Notes: generated by a model from the letters alone, not told the origin. Counted from the first letter of the stretch, positions 27,856 through 36,749 are shown. The stretch: 64,000 nucleotides of DNA from Halobacteriovorax sp. JY17 (GCF_002753895.1 NZ_NJER01000004.1:158387-222386), one strand, 5' to 3'. Translations and numbers: made by a program.

Positions 27856-29127
27856 ATGGCAGGTAATGCAAAACTAGATTTAGGTGATAAGACTATTGAA
27901 CTTCCAGTAATTGAGGGAAGTGAAGGTGAAAAAGCGATTGATATTTCAAAGCTCAGAGCTGAGACGGGATATATAACTTTAGACAATGGTTTTGTTAACA
28001 CTGGTTCATGCACTTCTGCTGTAACTTTCTTAAACGGTGAGAAGGGAATTCTTAGATATAGAGGTTATCCAATAGAGCAACTTGCTGAGAGCTCAAACTT
28101 TCTAGAAGTTTCTTGGTTACTTTACTATGGTGAACTTCCAACAAAGACTCAGATGGCCGACTTTGAAAAGAAAGTGGCAAGTTTCAATAAGCTACCAGAA
28201 GGAATTGAAGCCTTAATTGGAACATTCCCAAAAACAGCTCACCCAATGGGAGTACTTTCAAGTACGACTGTTGCTCTTTCTGCTTACTATCAAGATTACC
28301 TTGGACCAAATCCAACAGATAAAGATAAAGAGGAAGTTTTCGCACAACTACTTGGGCAAGTGAAAGTGATCGTTGCAAAGTCTTATAGACATTTACAAGG
28401 ACTTGCTCCAATTGAATCAGATCCAAGTCTTAGCTACTGTAAAGACTTCTTAAATATGATGTTTGGTGAAGCGGATGACGAAGTGGCCAAAGCGCTTGAT
28501 GTTCTTCTCATTCTTCATGCTGATCATGAGCAAAATTGTTCTGCTTCAACTGTAAGAGTCGTTGGATCGTCTCACGCTAATATCTTCTCAACTATTTCAG
28601 GCGGAATTGATGCTCTCTGGGGACAACTACATGGTGGAGCAAACCAAGCTGTTCTTGAAATGTTAGATGAAATTAAAGGTGCTGGTGGAGATGCTGTTAA
28701 AGCTCTTGAGAAAGCAAAAGATAAGGAAGATCCTTTTAAGCTAATGGGATTTGGACATAGAGTTTATAAGAATTTTGATCCTAGAGCTAAGATTATTAAA
28801 GTTCAGTGTGATAAAGTCTTAGAAAAATTAAACGTAAATGATCCGCTTTTAAATATTGCAAAAGGACTTGAGAAACAAGCTTTAGAGGATGAGTACTTTG
28901 TTAAGAGAAAGCTCTATCCTAACGTGGATTTCTATTCAGGAATTATCTATAAAGCTTTAGGGATTCCTACAAATATGTTCACAGCGATGTTCGTTCTTGG
29001 GAGACTTCCTGGGTGGATGTCTCAGTGGAAAGAGCTTAGAGAGGACTCAAGTTCAAAAATTTGTCGTCCAAGACAAATTTATACTGGAGCAACTGATCGT
29101 AATTACAAAGGCTTAGACGAGAGATAG
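27856..29127 (+). CDS. gltA: Citrate synthase
   Basis: A 423-residue type II (hexameric) citrate synthase, condensing acetyl-CoA and oxaloacetate in the TCA cycle. Active-site residues are visible in LHGGANQAVLEM (His ~259), GFGHRVYKNFDPRAK (His ~300) and VDFYSGIIYKALGIP (Asp ~357). AAGGAG precedes the ATG. A single gene; a strong terminator lies about 155 bases after the stop. Confidence 0.97.
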   Translation: MAGNAKLDLGDKTIELPVIEGSEGEKAIDISKLRAETGYITLDNGFVNTGSCTSAVTFLNGEKGILRYRGYPIEQLAESSNFLEVSWLLYYGELPTKTQMADFEKKVASFNKLPEGIEALIGTFPKTAHPMGVLSSTTVALSAYYQDYLGPNPTDKDKEEVFAQLLGQVKVIVAKSYRHLQGLAPIESDPSLSYCKDFLNMMFGEADDEVAKALDVLLILHADHEQNCSASTVRVVGSSHANIFSTISGGIDALWGQLHGGANQAVLEMLDEIKGAGGDAVKALEKAKDKEDPFKLMGFGHRVYKNFDPRAKIIKVQCDKVLEKLNVNDPLLNIAKGLEKQALEDEYFVKRKLYPNVDFYSGIIYKALGIPTNMFTAMFVLGRLPGWMSQWKELREDSSSKICRPRQIYTGATDRNYKGLDER

Positions 29128-29283
29128 GACTCTCTAGCTAGAGGGTCTGCTCTTTAGGTAGAATTTAGTTAAAGATTCTCATATGTCGTCGATAAGTTAA
29201 GTAAGATTAAGAGAAATTCTCAAAAATCTTATGGGCTATCGTTAGACTTATTGGGCTTAGTCTAAAATAGTTATCTTAATGCT

Positions 29284-29314
29284 GAGGTCGACATTGTCGG
29301 CCTCTTCTTTTTTT
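29284..29314 (+). terminator. Terminator downstream of gltA
   Basis: 9-bp stem GAGGTCGAC (29284-29292) / GTCGGCCTC (29296-29304) with one G-U pair and an ATT loop, then TTCTTTTTTT. The 29128-29283 stretch between stop and terminator carries another imperfect hairpin (TTAGAC ... GTCTAA near 29236-29260) and no ORF, so it is a long 3' UTR or a small RNA. Confidence 0.85.
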
Positions 29315-29343
29315 ATAAGCAAAAAATCGGTAAGATAGACCAT

Positions 29344-30393
29344 ATGAAATTTCCATTTAATAAATTAAAGAGCGCCCTCTTAGAGCCTGAGATATCTGAA
29401 CACAGTATAGTGAAGAATCTATCCTTAGTTTCAAAAGGCTTTACTAGCGAGAGAAAGAAAATCACAGAGTATGTGATGGATAGAGATATGGTTTCGGCCT
29501 ACACTCTCTTCTATCTCCCATCTAATATGCCAAAGTTAAACTTTGTATTTGATATGTTAAGTGAAGATCTTCTAGAGGATATAAGAAACTCTAGAGTCGT
29601 AGATCTAGGCACTGGCCCTGGAACATTTGCTTTTGCATTAGATGAATACTTTGATGGAGATATTACAGTTACTGGCGTTGATTCAAGTGCACTAATGATT
29701 GAGCAGGCGACAAGAATTAATACGACACTCTATCAGAATAAGAGAATTAATTTTAGTCGATCATTTCCTGAAGACTTCATTGGAGAAACTCTAATTCTAG
29801 GTCACTCTCTCAATGAGATGGGGCTTAATGCTCTTATGAAAATCATAGGAGAGTATGATCCTAGAAATTTAATTATTATAGAGCCTGGAACGAGTGATGT
29901 TTTCAAACTTGTGGTTAAGCTTAGAAGTGCCATGAATGATCTTGGATATACTTGCGCCTATCCATGTGCCAATATTAAGTCACCTTGTCCTGTGGCGAAG
30001 AAGATTGAGGACGGACAAGAGGATTGGTGTCATCAGGTTCTGAGGATGACTCACGACTCAGAGTTTGAAAGACTTTCTCAAATTGTAAAATTAGATAGAA
30101 AGGTGATGCCGTTGATTACTCACGTTTATACTAAGAAAGTTATTGAGACGACTCATAAAGCTCGTATGATTCGATTTCTTAGAGAGTCGAAGTTTTCTTT
30201 TGACTGGGAAGTTTGCTTTGAAAGAGGCGATCGGCTGATAACTGGAACCTTTGAAGTTTTAAAGAAGTCTTTGTCAAAGAAAGAGATTAAAAATATGCAG
30301 AAAATCTCTGTGGGGATTGATTTTGATTATACTATTATTAAAGAGTTAAGTGAGAATCATTTTAGAGTCGAAATTATTTTAAAAGAGAGATGA
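29344..30393 (+). CDS. Rsm22-family SAM-dependent methyltransferase-like protein
   Basis: A 349-residue member of the Rsm22/METTL17 family associated with small ribosomal subunit maturation. SAM motif VVDLGTGPGTFAFAL is at ~85-99, motif II VTGVDSS follows near 110, IIIEPGT near 178, and a Cys cluster CAYPCANIKSPCP (~204-216) plus DWCHQ (~228), which binds a 4Fe-4S cluster in METTL17. Length fits bacterial members. The LysR gene starts one base after its stop, so they are co-transcribed. Methyltransferase activity of the family is debated. Confidence 0.82.
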   Translation: MKFPFNKLKSALLEPEISEHSIVKNLSLVSKGFTSERKKITEYVMDRDMVSAYTLFYLPSNMPKLNFVFDMLSEDLLEDIRNSRVVDLGTGPGTFAFALDEYFDGDITVTGVDSSALMIEQATRINTTLYQNKRINFSRSFPEDFIGETLILGHSLNEMGLNALMKIIGEYDPRNLIIIEPGTSDVFKLVVKLRSAMNDLGYTCAYPCANIKSPCPVAKKIEDGQEDWCHQVLRMTHDSEFERLSQIVKLDRKVMPLITHVYTKKVIETTHKARMIRFLRESKFSFDWEVCFERGDRLITGTFEVLKKSLSKKEIKNMQKISVGIDFDYTIIKELSENHFRVEIILKER

Positions 30394-30394
30394 A

Positions 30395-31237
30395 ATGTTA
30401 CCTAGTTCAAATGATATTCAATATTTCTTAGAAGTTTCAAAGACTTTAAATTTAAGTCGATCGGCCGAAAGGTTAGGGGTGACTCAGCCAACTCTTACTC
30501 TTGCGATTAAGAGATTAGAATCTTCTCTTGGGGTTACTCTTCTTATTCGATCTAAGAATGGAGTTTCTCTAACTAGGCATGGAGAGAGTTTTCAAAGAGA
30601 GTCTAAGAAATTTCTTGAAGAGTGGTATGAGCTAAAGTCAAAGGTGATTAAAGAGAAAGATGACATTAGAGGTATATACTCTATAGGAGTTCATCCCTCA
30701 GTTGCTCTCTACACACTTGGAAGTTTTATCCCAGACCTCTATACAACTTACCCTCATCTAGAGGTTAATCTTACTCATAGTTCTAGTCGAATTATCACAG
30801 AGCAAGTGATCTCCCATCAGCTCGACATGGGAATTGTTGTAAACCCTGTTAGTCATCCAGATTTAGTGATTATAAAACTCATAAGTGATGAGGTGACTCT
30901 CTGGGAAATAGAGGGGAATAAGAATAGAGATGTTCTTCTTTGTGATCCTGATCTGACTCAGACATCAACTCTAATGCAGAAAATAAAGAAGCAGAAATTT
31001 TCTTTTAAGAGAATAATTCATTCTGGAAATTTAGAAGTACTTACGAACTTAGTTGAGAGTGGTGCAGGGATAGGAATTCTTCCTGGAAAAGTTGTTACTG
31101 CCTCTAGGGGAGATCTGAAAACTATTAAAGACGCTCCTATTTTCAAAGATAATATTTGCTTAGTTTATAGATGTGATCGAGTGAAGACAAAAGCGAGCGA
31201 ACTTTTAATTTCTGAAATAAAGAAATTAAAGAAATAA
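30395..31237 (+). CDS. LysR-family transcriptional regulator
   Basis: A 280-residue LysR-type regulator: N-terminal winged helix at ~3-62 (RSAERLGVTQPTLTLAIKRLESSLGVTLL) and a periplasmic-binding-like effector domain from ~90 (GIHPSVALYTLGSF). Separated by one base from the Rsm22-like gene upstream, an unusual partner for LysR proteins, and followed by a shared terminator. Effector and targets are unknown. Confidence 0.9.
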   Translation: MLPSSNDIQYFLEVSKTLNLSRSAERLGVTQPTLTLAIKRLESSLGVTLLIRSKNGVSLTRHGESFQRESKKFLEEWYELKSKVIKEKDDIRGIYSIGVHPSVALYTLGSFIPDLYTTYPHLEVNLTHSSSRIITEQVISHQLDMGIVVNPVSHPDLVIIKLISDEVTLWEIEGNKNRDVLLCDPDLTQTSTLMQKIKKQKFSFKRIIHSGNLEVLTNLVESGAGIGILPGKVVTASRGDLKTIKDAPIFKDNICLVYRCDRVKTKASELLISEIKKLKK

Positions 31238-31264
31238 AAAAGCCACTTTAGAAGTGGCCCTTTT
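31235..31264. terminator. Bidirectional terminator between lysR and rpmE
   Basis: 7-bp stem GCCACTT (31242-31248) / AAGTGGC (31252-31258), flanked by six A on the left (T-run for the minus strand) and CCTTTTAT on the right. Confidence 0.85.
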
Positions 31265-31285
31265 ATATCGTGAATTTCTTAAAAC

Positions 31286-31549
31286 TTATTTCTTAAGTTT
31301 TGAAGCATATGCTCCACCGAATTTCTTTCTGAATTTCTCAATACGACCTTCAGAGTCAACGATCTTCTGGTTACCAGTATAGAACGGGTGAGATTCAGAT
31401 GAGATGTCTAACTTAACCATTGGGTACTCTTTACCTTCAAAAGTTTCAGTTAAATCAGTTGCAATAGTTGATTTGATAACAAATTGCTTGTCACATGAAA
31501 CGTCAAAAAATAGAACGTCTCTGTACTCTGGATGAATACCTGCTTTCAT
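31286..31549 (-). CDS. rpmE2: 50S ribosomal protein L31 type B
   Basis: An 87-residue bL31 of the type B, cysteine-poor form: begins MKAGIHPEYRDVLFFDVSC and contains HPFYTGNQKIVDSEGRIEKFRKKFG at ~53-77. The zinc-binding CxxC...CxxC pattern of type A is missing, with only Cys19. In many bacteria type B replaces type A in zinc shortage; here L28 and L33 in the same window are also Cys-poor. A Shine-Dalgarno AAGGAAT precedes the ATG. Confidence 0.95.
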   Translation of the reverse strand: MKAGIHPEYRDVLFFDVSCDKQFVIKSTIATDLTETFEGKEYPMVKLDISSESHPFYTGNQKIVDSEGRIEKFRKKFGGAYASKLKK

Positions 31550-31662
31550 AATTATTCCTTTGTTAACCTTGCTTGCTACAAGATACTTATTTAATTATTT
31601 GAGGGTGTAATTTCGCTAATTTTGCCCTACTTGTCAAGAGACTTACCTCTAAAATACAAGAC

Positions 31663-31944
31663 TTAGTGTGCGCTACAGCTTGAGCAGCCATCGGCATCTG
31701 GTGGATTTTCTGCATCGAAAATAGACCAGTGACCATATCTTTTATTTATATCTAAAACTGCTTCCTCTAGTTCAGGGTGAGAGCTTTGGAAGATTTCGGC
31801 ATTATCTTTATCTGTAACAGTTACAAAGTACTGAATTTCCAAGGATGCAGGTGTTGCTCCCATGGAAATGAAGGCCTTGTATTGATCGGTCTTGTAGTGA
31901 ACAAAAGTCCAGTTTTCGATTGAGAGTTCCGTTGCAGCATTCAT
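31663..31944 (-). CDS. Small unknown protein with C-terminal CSSC motif
   Basis: A 93-residue cytosolic protein of mixed alpha/beta character that I do not recognise. Its C-terminus ends DADGCSSCSAH, a CxxC plus His that could bind metal or be redox-active. AGGAATT lies upstream of the ATG. It sits between L31 and L33 on the L31 strand, with 113 bases separating it from rpmE2. Confidence 0.6.
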   Translation of the reverse strand: MNAATELSIENWTFVHYKTDQYKAFISMGATPASLEIQYFVTVTDKDNAEIFQSSHPELEEAVLDINKRYGHWSIFDAENPPDADGCSSCSAH

Positions 31945-32016
31945 TCTTGTAAATTCCTAGTGTTTTTACCGTTTTTATCAATTATAGGTTGTCATGCCAA
32001 TTAAAATCTAGTAGTT

Positions 32017-32046
32017 TTGGCATTCGTTATTTTATATAAATAGTAT
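32017..32046 (+). promoter_or_regulatory. Probable rpmG promoter
   Basis: TTGGCA (32017-32022), 18-base spacer, TAGTAT (32041-32046). The start would fall near 32053, leaving a ~21-base leader that includes the GGAGG site. A better-looking TATAAT at 32053-32058 would put the start inside the ribosome site. Confidence 0.35.
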
Positions 32047-32073
32047 TTTAGATATAATTACCCGGAGGAAAAC

Positions 32074-32250
32074 GTGGCTAAAGGTCCAAGAGTAGTGATT
32101 ACACTTGAGTGTACTGAAGCGAGAAAGCTTGGAAAATCTCCTTCTCGTTACACAACAACTAAGAATAAGAAGACAACACCAGATCGTCTTGAAATTAAGA
32201 AGTACAACCCATTCTTAAAAAGACACACGATCCACAAAGAAATTAAATAG
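32074..32250 (+). CDS. rpmG: 50S ribosomal protein L33
   Basis: A 58-residue bL33, too short for many gene finders. GTG start with GGAGG six bases upstream. Family features: [16 protein letters not shown] at the N-terminus, [23 protein letters not shown] in the middle and [11 protein letters not shown] at the end. Only one Cys (13) remains, so it is the zinc-independent form. A terminator follows. Confidence 0.96.
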   Translation: MAKGPRVVITLECTEARKLGKSPSRYTTTKNKKTTPDRLEIKKYNPFLKRHTIHKEIK

Positions 32251-32279
32251 GTCTCAAATCTATTAATTCTTGATATTAG

Positions 32280-32304
32280 GCCCGCGATATTCGTGGGCTT
32301 TTTA
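32280..32304 (+). terminator. rpmG terminator
   Basis: 8-bp stem GCCCGCGA (32280-32287) / TCGTGGGC (32291-32298) with a TAT loop and a T-run. Confidence 0.85.
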
Positions 32305-32413
32305 TTATTATTTCAGTAGCTTACCTTAGAACTTACTTTATTTTTTCTTCAATATTTTCTCCCTTTATACCGATAAGTCAGTTGTATTTGTTTCTTATAG
32401 CGAGGAAATAGGG

Positions 32414-33862
32414 TTGGCACTAAAAGTATTATTAGCAGATCCAGGAGAAAAGTGGCTTGAGTCAGCTTCAAATTTTTTGAAGGAGCAGTTCTATGAAGTT
32501 ACCTGTGTTAACAATGGAAAAGACGCTCAGCTTGCTCTCTATAATGACAAATTCTTCGCTGTAATAATCAATTTCGATCTTCAAAGTCATAGCGGTATTC
32601 AAGTCTTAAAATTCATGCAGAGAAACCATCCTAATCAGAGAATTTTAGTCGTTCTTGAGAGTCAGAGTATTTTAGACGAAGAGAGAACTTCTGAGGAACA
32701 ATTGAAGAAGTTCGGAATGGTTGAAATTATTGTCAAACCATTTGAAATCGAATCACTTAAAGACGTTCTTGAAGGACATCAGTCTCTTGGTGACTTCATG
32801 AAAAATATTAAAAGGCGTGAAGGGCAGTCTGACGAAGTTGAAGTTGAAAACCCTGATAGTAGTTTTACGCAAGTAAGGATAGATGACTTCTATTCTGCCA
32901 AAGCTGTTCTCTTTGATGTTTTTATAAAATTAAGATCAAATCGATATATTAAAATTCTTCATTCGGGAGACACGTTTTCAAAAGAGAGAATTGACAAATA
33001 TAGAAATGAAAAGAACGTGGAACACTTATACTTTCATAATTCAGATAGAAGAAAGTTTATTCAATATCATAATCAACTAGCGAGTAAGCTTATTGCGAAT
33101 AAGAATATTCCAGGTGAAGCAAAAGTTAAAATGATTAGAAATGTTGCTGATAAGTATATTCAAGAAGCTTATACACAAGGGATGAAGCCTCAGGTTGTTG
33201 AGCAAGGAAAAGAGGTTTGCGAAAATATTTATAACCTTGTCGAAAAGGAAAAGAATTTATTTAAGATTCTAAAGAGCTATGAAGAGTTTGATCCAACTGC
33301 TTTTACTCACGCTTTTCTAGTGACTTTATTTTCAACAGCGATTATTAAACAATTTGATTGGCAGTCAAAGGCAACCATTGAAGCAACAGCTCTTGCTTGT
33401 CTCTTTCACGATATAGGTAAGATGAAGTTACCTCCAGAGTTATTAGAGAAAAGACCTCTTGAGATGGATGATGATGAATACGCACTTTATATGACTCATC
33501 CTCAAATTGGAGTTGAAATAATTGAAGAAAATAGAATGATTAATAATTCAGTTAAGCAGATAATTCTACAGCATCATGAGTATTATGATGGAACAGGGTT
33601 TCCATATAAGAAGAAGGGATCGAGTATACTAACTCTGTCCAATATCGTTTGTCTCGCCAATGACTTTGTTCATATTATGATTGATGGAGAGATGGACCCT
33701 CCTACAGCACTCAAGAAAATTCTAATGGATAGAGATCAGGTTGTTAAATATAATTCAATGATTGTTGAAAACTTTATTAAAGTCTTTGTTGATCCTGCTA
33801 AGATTGTTAAAGAAACTTCTCTACCATCTAACTCAAAAATCGTTAGTAAAAAAGCTTCTTAA
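32414..33862 (+). CDS. HD-GYP domain protein with pseudo-receiver domain
   Basis: A 482-residue paralogue of the two regulators at 19-22 kb: receiver-like domain (~1-120; IINFDLQSHSG has Asn where the phospho-acceptor Asp is expected, though the conserved Lys in VKPF is kept), middle domain (~150-215), then an apparently intact HD-GYP domain with HDIGK at ~332-336 and HHEYYDGTGFP at ~387-397. This is the one member of the trio likely to hydrolyse cyclic di-GMP. Starts at TTG with GAGGAAAT upstream. Overlaps the convergent DUF4340 gene by 20 bases. Confidence 0.85.
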   Translation: MALKVLLADPGEKWLESASNFLKEQFYEVTCVNNGKDAQLALYNDKFFAVIINFDLQSHSGIQVLKFMQRNHPNQRILVVLESQSILDEERTSEEQLKKFGMVEIIVKPFEIESLKDVLEGHQSLGDFMKNIKRREGQSDEVEVENPDSSFTQVRIDDFYSAKAVLFDVFIKLRSNRYIKILHSGDTFSKERIDKYRNEKNVEHLYFHNSDRRKFIQYHNQLASKLIANKNIPGEAKVKMIRNVADKYIQEAYTQGMKPQVVEQGKEVCENIYNLVEKEKNLFKILKSYEEFDPTAFTHAFLVTLFSTAIIKQFDWQSKATIEATALACLFHDIGKMKLPPELLEKRPLEMDDDEYALYMTHPQIGVEIIEENRMINNSVKQIILQHHEYYDGTGFPYKKKGSSILTLSNIVCLANDFVHIMIDGEMDPPTALKKILMDRDQVVKYNSMIVENFIKVFVDPAKIVKETSLPSNSKIVSKKAS

Positions 33863-34874
33863 TAGATAATTTCTTAAAAGACTTTTGGGACTTTCCAAAA
33901 GTACTTAGAAATTGTTTTTCTATGACATAAGGGTGAGGTCTATTAGAGGCCTTAACTATAAAGACTTGTCTCTTTTCCATCTTGATATCTGGAAGGTTAT
34001 TGATAAGGTAAGAAATCTCGTAGAAGACCTTTTTACCATTCCTATCTAAAATTTCTACCGTGTAACTTGGATTCGCAAAGTATCTACTAACCGCATCGAT
34101 TAACTTATCTGTTTTCTTATCGAGAATAAGAGATGACTTTAAACTTAAGACTTCTGTTAAGAATTCTTCAACAGCTTTGGGTTCTAGTATATTACCACTA
34201 TTGTCTAACCAGCCATCAGTCTCATTTTTGATGGAGAGTCTTAAGCTTGTTGAAGGAATTTTTCCACGATAAATTTTAAATTCAGCAATAGTTTTTAAGT
34301 CTTGTGTAAAGACTTTAGGTTCAATGAAGTTGGAAAGGCTTAATCCCTCCATTGAGTTTTCAAGAGCATCAACATGATAGATTGCATCTTTGCTTGAGAA
34401 AGTAACGTAAGTTGAATTATCAATTGGATTTACAAGACCAATATTTAAAAGGTCTTCTTTTCCTCCAAAGTAGGTGATTTGTAATTTCATAAGAGGTGAG
34501 TCTAGTGAGAAATTAGAAATATTAATGGCATCTTTTGGAAGTATTTGTCTTATTTTAATATCTTTTAAGTTTTGTAAAATAGAGGCTACTGTCGCCGTAC
34601 TACTAGGAAGATTTCTTGGGCTCGTGAGAGTCCACTGCCCATCTTTATCTTTATTAATCTTAAAGAGACCAAGTCTATTATCAAGTTGAATTGATTCAAT
34701 TTGATCAATTTGTTCTGGCTTTAAAAGAAGTTGATATCTACTAAGAGCAGTGTTTTGAATTAAAGGTGCTTGAAAGAATTCACTGGCAAGACCTCCAATA
34801 ACTATTACGATAGCGAACATTATCATGAGAAAATTTGCAGATCTTGTGCGATCTGTCGAAATCTTAACCAGCAC
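33843..34874 (-). CDS. DUF4340 domain protein
   Basis: A 343-residue membrane-anchored protein with one TM at ~13-33 and a periplasmic DUF4340-type region made of repeated beta-rich modules (GQWTLTSPRNLPSSTATVASILQNL near 80-105 is characteristic). DUF4340 proteins usually accompany ABC-type transport or gliding genes (GldG-like), but none is adjacent here. GTG start with AGAGG six bases upstream. Role unknown. Confidence 0.75.
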   Translation of the reverse strand: MLVKISTDRTRSANFLMIMFAIVIVIGGLASEFFQAPLIQNTALSRYQLLLKPEQIDQIESIQLDNRLGLFKINKDKDGQWTLTSPRNLPSSTATVASILQNLKDIKIRQILPKDAINISNFSLDSPLMKLQITYFGGKEDLLNIGLVNPIDNSTYVTFSSKDAIYHVDALENSMEGLSLSNFIEPKVFTQDLKTIAEFKIYRGKIPSTSLRLSIKNETDGWLDNSGNILEPKAVEEFLTEVLSLKSSLILDKKTDKLIDAVSRYFANPSYTVEILDRNGKKVFYEISYLINNLPDIKMEKRQVFIVKASNRPHPYVIEKQFLSTFGKSQKSFKKLSIKKLFY

Positions 34875-34980
34875 TGAAACCTCTTAAATACATTGATTTT
34901 CAATTATTCTAACTTGATAAATGGAGTAAGTATAGAGATGATTAGCGCCTTAGTTATTTGATGAAAAGAGGATGCAAAGT

Positions 34981-35574
34981 ATGTTTGAATTATTTAATGC
35001 TGGTGGCTTTATTATGTACCCACTACTGATCTGTTCTCTCCTCGTTTGGTTTGTAACTTTTGAAAAAATTCGCTTCTTAAATAGCTTAAAGAAAGATATC
35101 GACCTTATGTTTATAAAGGGTCAAGATTTATTAAAAGATAAGAAACTTCACGAGGCTAAAGGGCTCTCTCATAGTATTCATCCTCTTCTTTGCATTCCTT
35201 ATTTAACTCTCTTTGAAGGGGCGGAGATGGACCGCGAGCAGTGGGGAATGAGAATGGCAAGAAGGCTTGTTGAAACTCAACAGGGGTTAAAGAGATCACT
35301 TTGGATTATTGGAACAATAGGATCATCAGCTCCCTTTATAGGTCTGTTTGGAACTGTTGTTGGTATTATTAAATCATTTCAATCAATTGCTCAGTCGGGA
35401 AAGAGTGGTTTTGCAATTGTTGCCAGTGGCCTATCAGAAGCTCTCGTTGCAACTGCTGCGGGGATCATCGTCGCGGTTATGGCGGTAATACTTTATAACT
35501 ATTTTCAAAATAGACTGTCTCGTGTGAATACTGAGATAAGAAATAGAATGCAAGATCTAATGGATTTAATCTAG
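34981..35574 (+). CDS. MotA/TolQ/ExbB proton channel protein
   Basis: A 198-residue TolQ/ExbB-family inner-membrane protein with three TMs (~8-28, ~105-130, ~150-175) and the family block GLFGTVVGIIKSFQSIAQSG near 118-137. With the adjacent ExbD/TolR gene it forms a proton-driven stator complex. Start chosen at 34981 because AGAGG abuts the in-frame ATG at 34972, too close to use. TonB or TolA is not next to it, so whether it serves TonB-type uptake or Tol envelope constriction is open. Confidence 0.87.
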   Translation: MFELFNAGGFIMYPLLICSLLVWFVTFEKIRFLNSLKKDIDLMFIKGQDLLKDKKLHEAKGLSHSIHPLLCIPYLTLFEGAEMDREQWGMRMARRLVETQQGLKRSLWIIGTIGSSAPFIGLFGTVVGIIKSFQSIAQSGKSGFAIVASGLSEALVATAAGIIVAVMAVILYNYFQNRLSRVNTEIRNRMQDLMDLI

Positions 35575-35583
35575 GAGGGATCA

Positions 35584-36003
35584 ATGTCATTTAAAATGGA
35601 TAATGAAGATAACGAAGAAATCATTGCTGATATTAATATGACTCCTCTTATAGATATTATGTTGGTTCTACTTATTATTTTTATGGTGACTTCATCTGTT
35701 TCTCTTGAGTCTGGTCTAGATATTGATATTCCAAAAACTGTTTCAAAGACTCAGAAAAAGGAAGGTGCCTCGGTTCTTGTCTCTATGTCTGAAGGAGGAA
35801 AGGTTTCTGTTCAGGGAAAACTTGTCGATTGGAATAACCTCCAACAGAAAATATCAGAGTCTTTAGAAAGTGAAGGGACAAAGCTTGTTATTTTTGAAGG
35901 AGATAAAAGCTCTAAGCTTGGAATGGCGGTTGAGGTTATGGATATAGCAAAGGCCGCAGGAGCTGTTGAGTTCGCTATTGCGGCCGAATCAGTAGGACAT
36001 TAG
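35584..36003 (+). CDS. ExbD/TolR biopolymer transport protein
   Basis: A 139-residue ExbD/TolR protein with one TM and periplasmic domain. The family motif NMTPLIDIMLVLLIIFMVT (~18-36) contains Asp24, the proton-carrying residue. It begins 9 bases after the TolQ/ExbB stop with AGGAGGG upstream and overlaps the convergent PilZ-like gene by 4 bases. Confidence 0.93.
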   Translation: MSFKMDNEDNEEIIADINMTPLIDIMLVLLIIFMVTSSVSLESGLDIDIPKTVSKTQKKEGASVLVSMSEGGKVSVQGKLVDWNNLQQKISESLESEGTKLVIFEGDKSSKLGMAVEVMDIAKAAGAVEFAIAAESVGH

Positions 36004-36749
36004 AGATCTAAGTCGTCAAATTCGTCAAAGTCTTCTTCATCTTCTTTGACTTTTGTCTCTATCACTGGAGCCTCTTTTACTTCTGGCTCTATTGAGTGAA
36101 TAAATTGTCTAAGAAGAGTTCTCTCTCCCTCTTTAAGGAATGAGAACTCGGCTCCAATCCTATAAGGAAGTCTATTCTTAGAGATAATTCTACTCTTCAT
36201 ATTATATTCACGACAAAAAACAATATTTGCATTTACTACAAATCTCTTTGGTATTACGAATTCGATAACGATACTCTGACCATTTAAGAAAGGCTTACTA
36301 CTGAAGAAATAGATTCTATCCATACCCACTTCTGCAAGAATTGTTTTTCCACTAGAAATATCTTCTTCATTTAATGAAGGTGATCTTTGAATAATTTGAT
36401 ACTCACCAATCTTTTCTTCTAGAGGAGCTTCTTGAATTTCTTCCGAAGGCTCTTCACTTTCTGACTCTGACTCAGCTGCTGCAAGAGCTGCAGCCATTTC
36501 ATCTTCACCTGTATCAAGTTCCTCATCTGACTTTATTGGAATGATCTCAGCGCTCTGTTCTTTTTTGGAACAATACTCTTTTCTTAGCTCGTCGATTGTT
36601 AAGTGATCTTCTTGAGAATTTTTCATCTTCTCTTGAATAACAGCTTTCACTTCGTCTTTTAGAGACCAAATTTTGAGGGAGATTTTCTTTATAAATACTG
36701 GATCAGTAGAATTGTTATAAATCATAACTAACATTTTCTCACATTTCAC
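36000..36749 (-). CDS. PilZ-like domain protein
   Basis: A 249-residue cytosolic protein: an N-terminal helical region, an acidic low-complexity linker (~75-110), a PilZ-like beta barrel at ~120-215 (GKTILAEVG, IVIEFVIPKRFVVNANIVFC, RLPYRIGAEFSFL) and an acidic tail ending EDFDEFDDLDL. PilZ domains bind cyclic di-GMP, but the RxxxR and D/NxSxxG residues are not clear, so ligand binding is uncertain. Possible starts are ATG 36749 and ATG 36734. Fits the other cyclic di-GMP-type genes in the window. Confidence 0.6.
   Translation of the reverse strand: MKCEKMLVMIYNNSTDPVFIKKISLKIWSLKDEVKAVIQEKMKNSQEDHLTIDELRKEYCSKKEQSAEIIPIKSDEELDTGEDEMAAALAAAESESESEEPSEEIQEAPLEEKIGEYQIIQRSPSLNEEDISSGKTILAEVGMDRIYFFSSKPFLNGQSIVIEFVIPKRFVVNANIVFCREYNMKSRIISKNRLPYRIGAEFSFLKEGERTLLRQFIHSIEPEVKEAPVIETKVKEDEEDFDEFDDLDL

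Noticed and set aside
32053..32058. TATAAT just ahead of rpmG
   Set aside because: A start seven bases downstream would fall inside the GGAGG ribosome site; the upstream TTGGCA/TAGTAT pair fits better.
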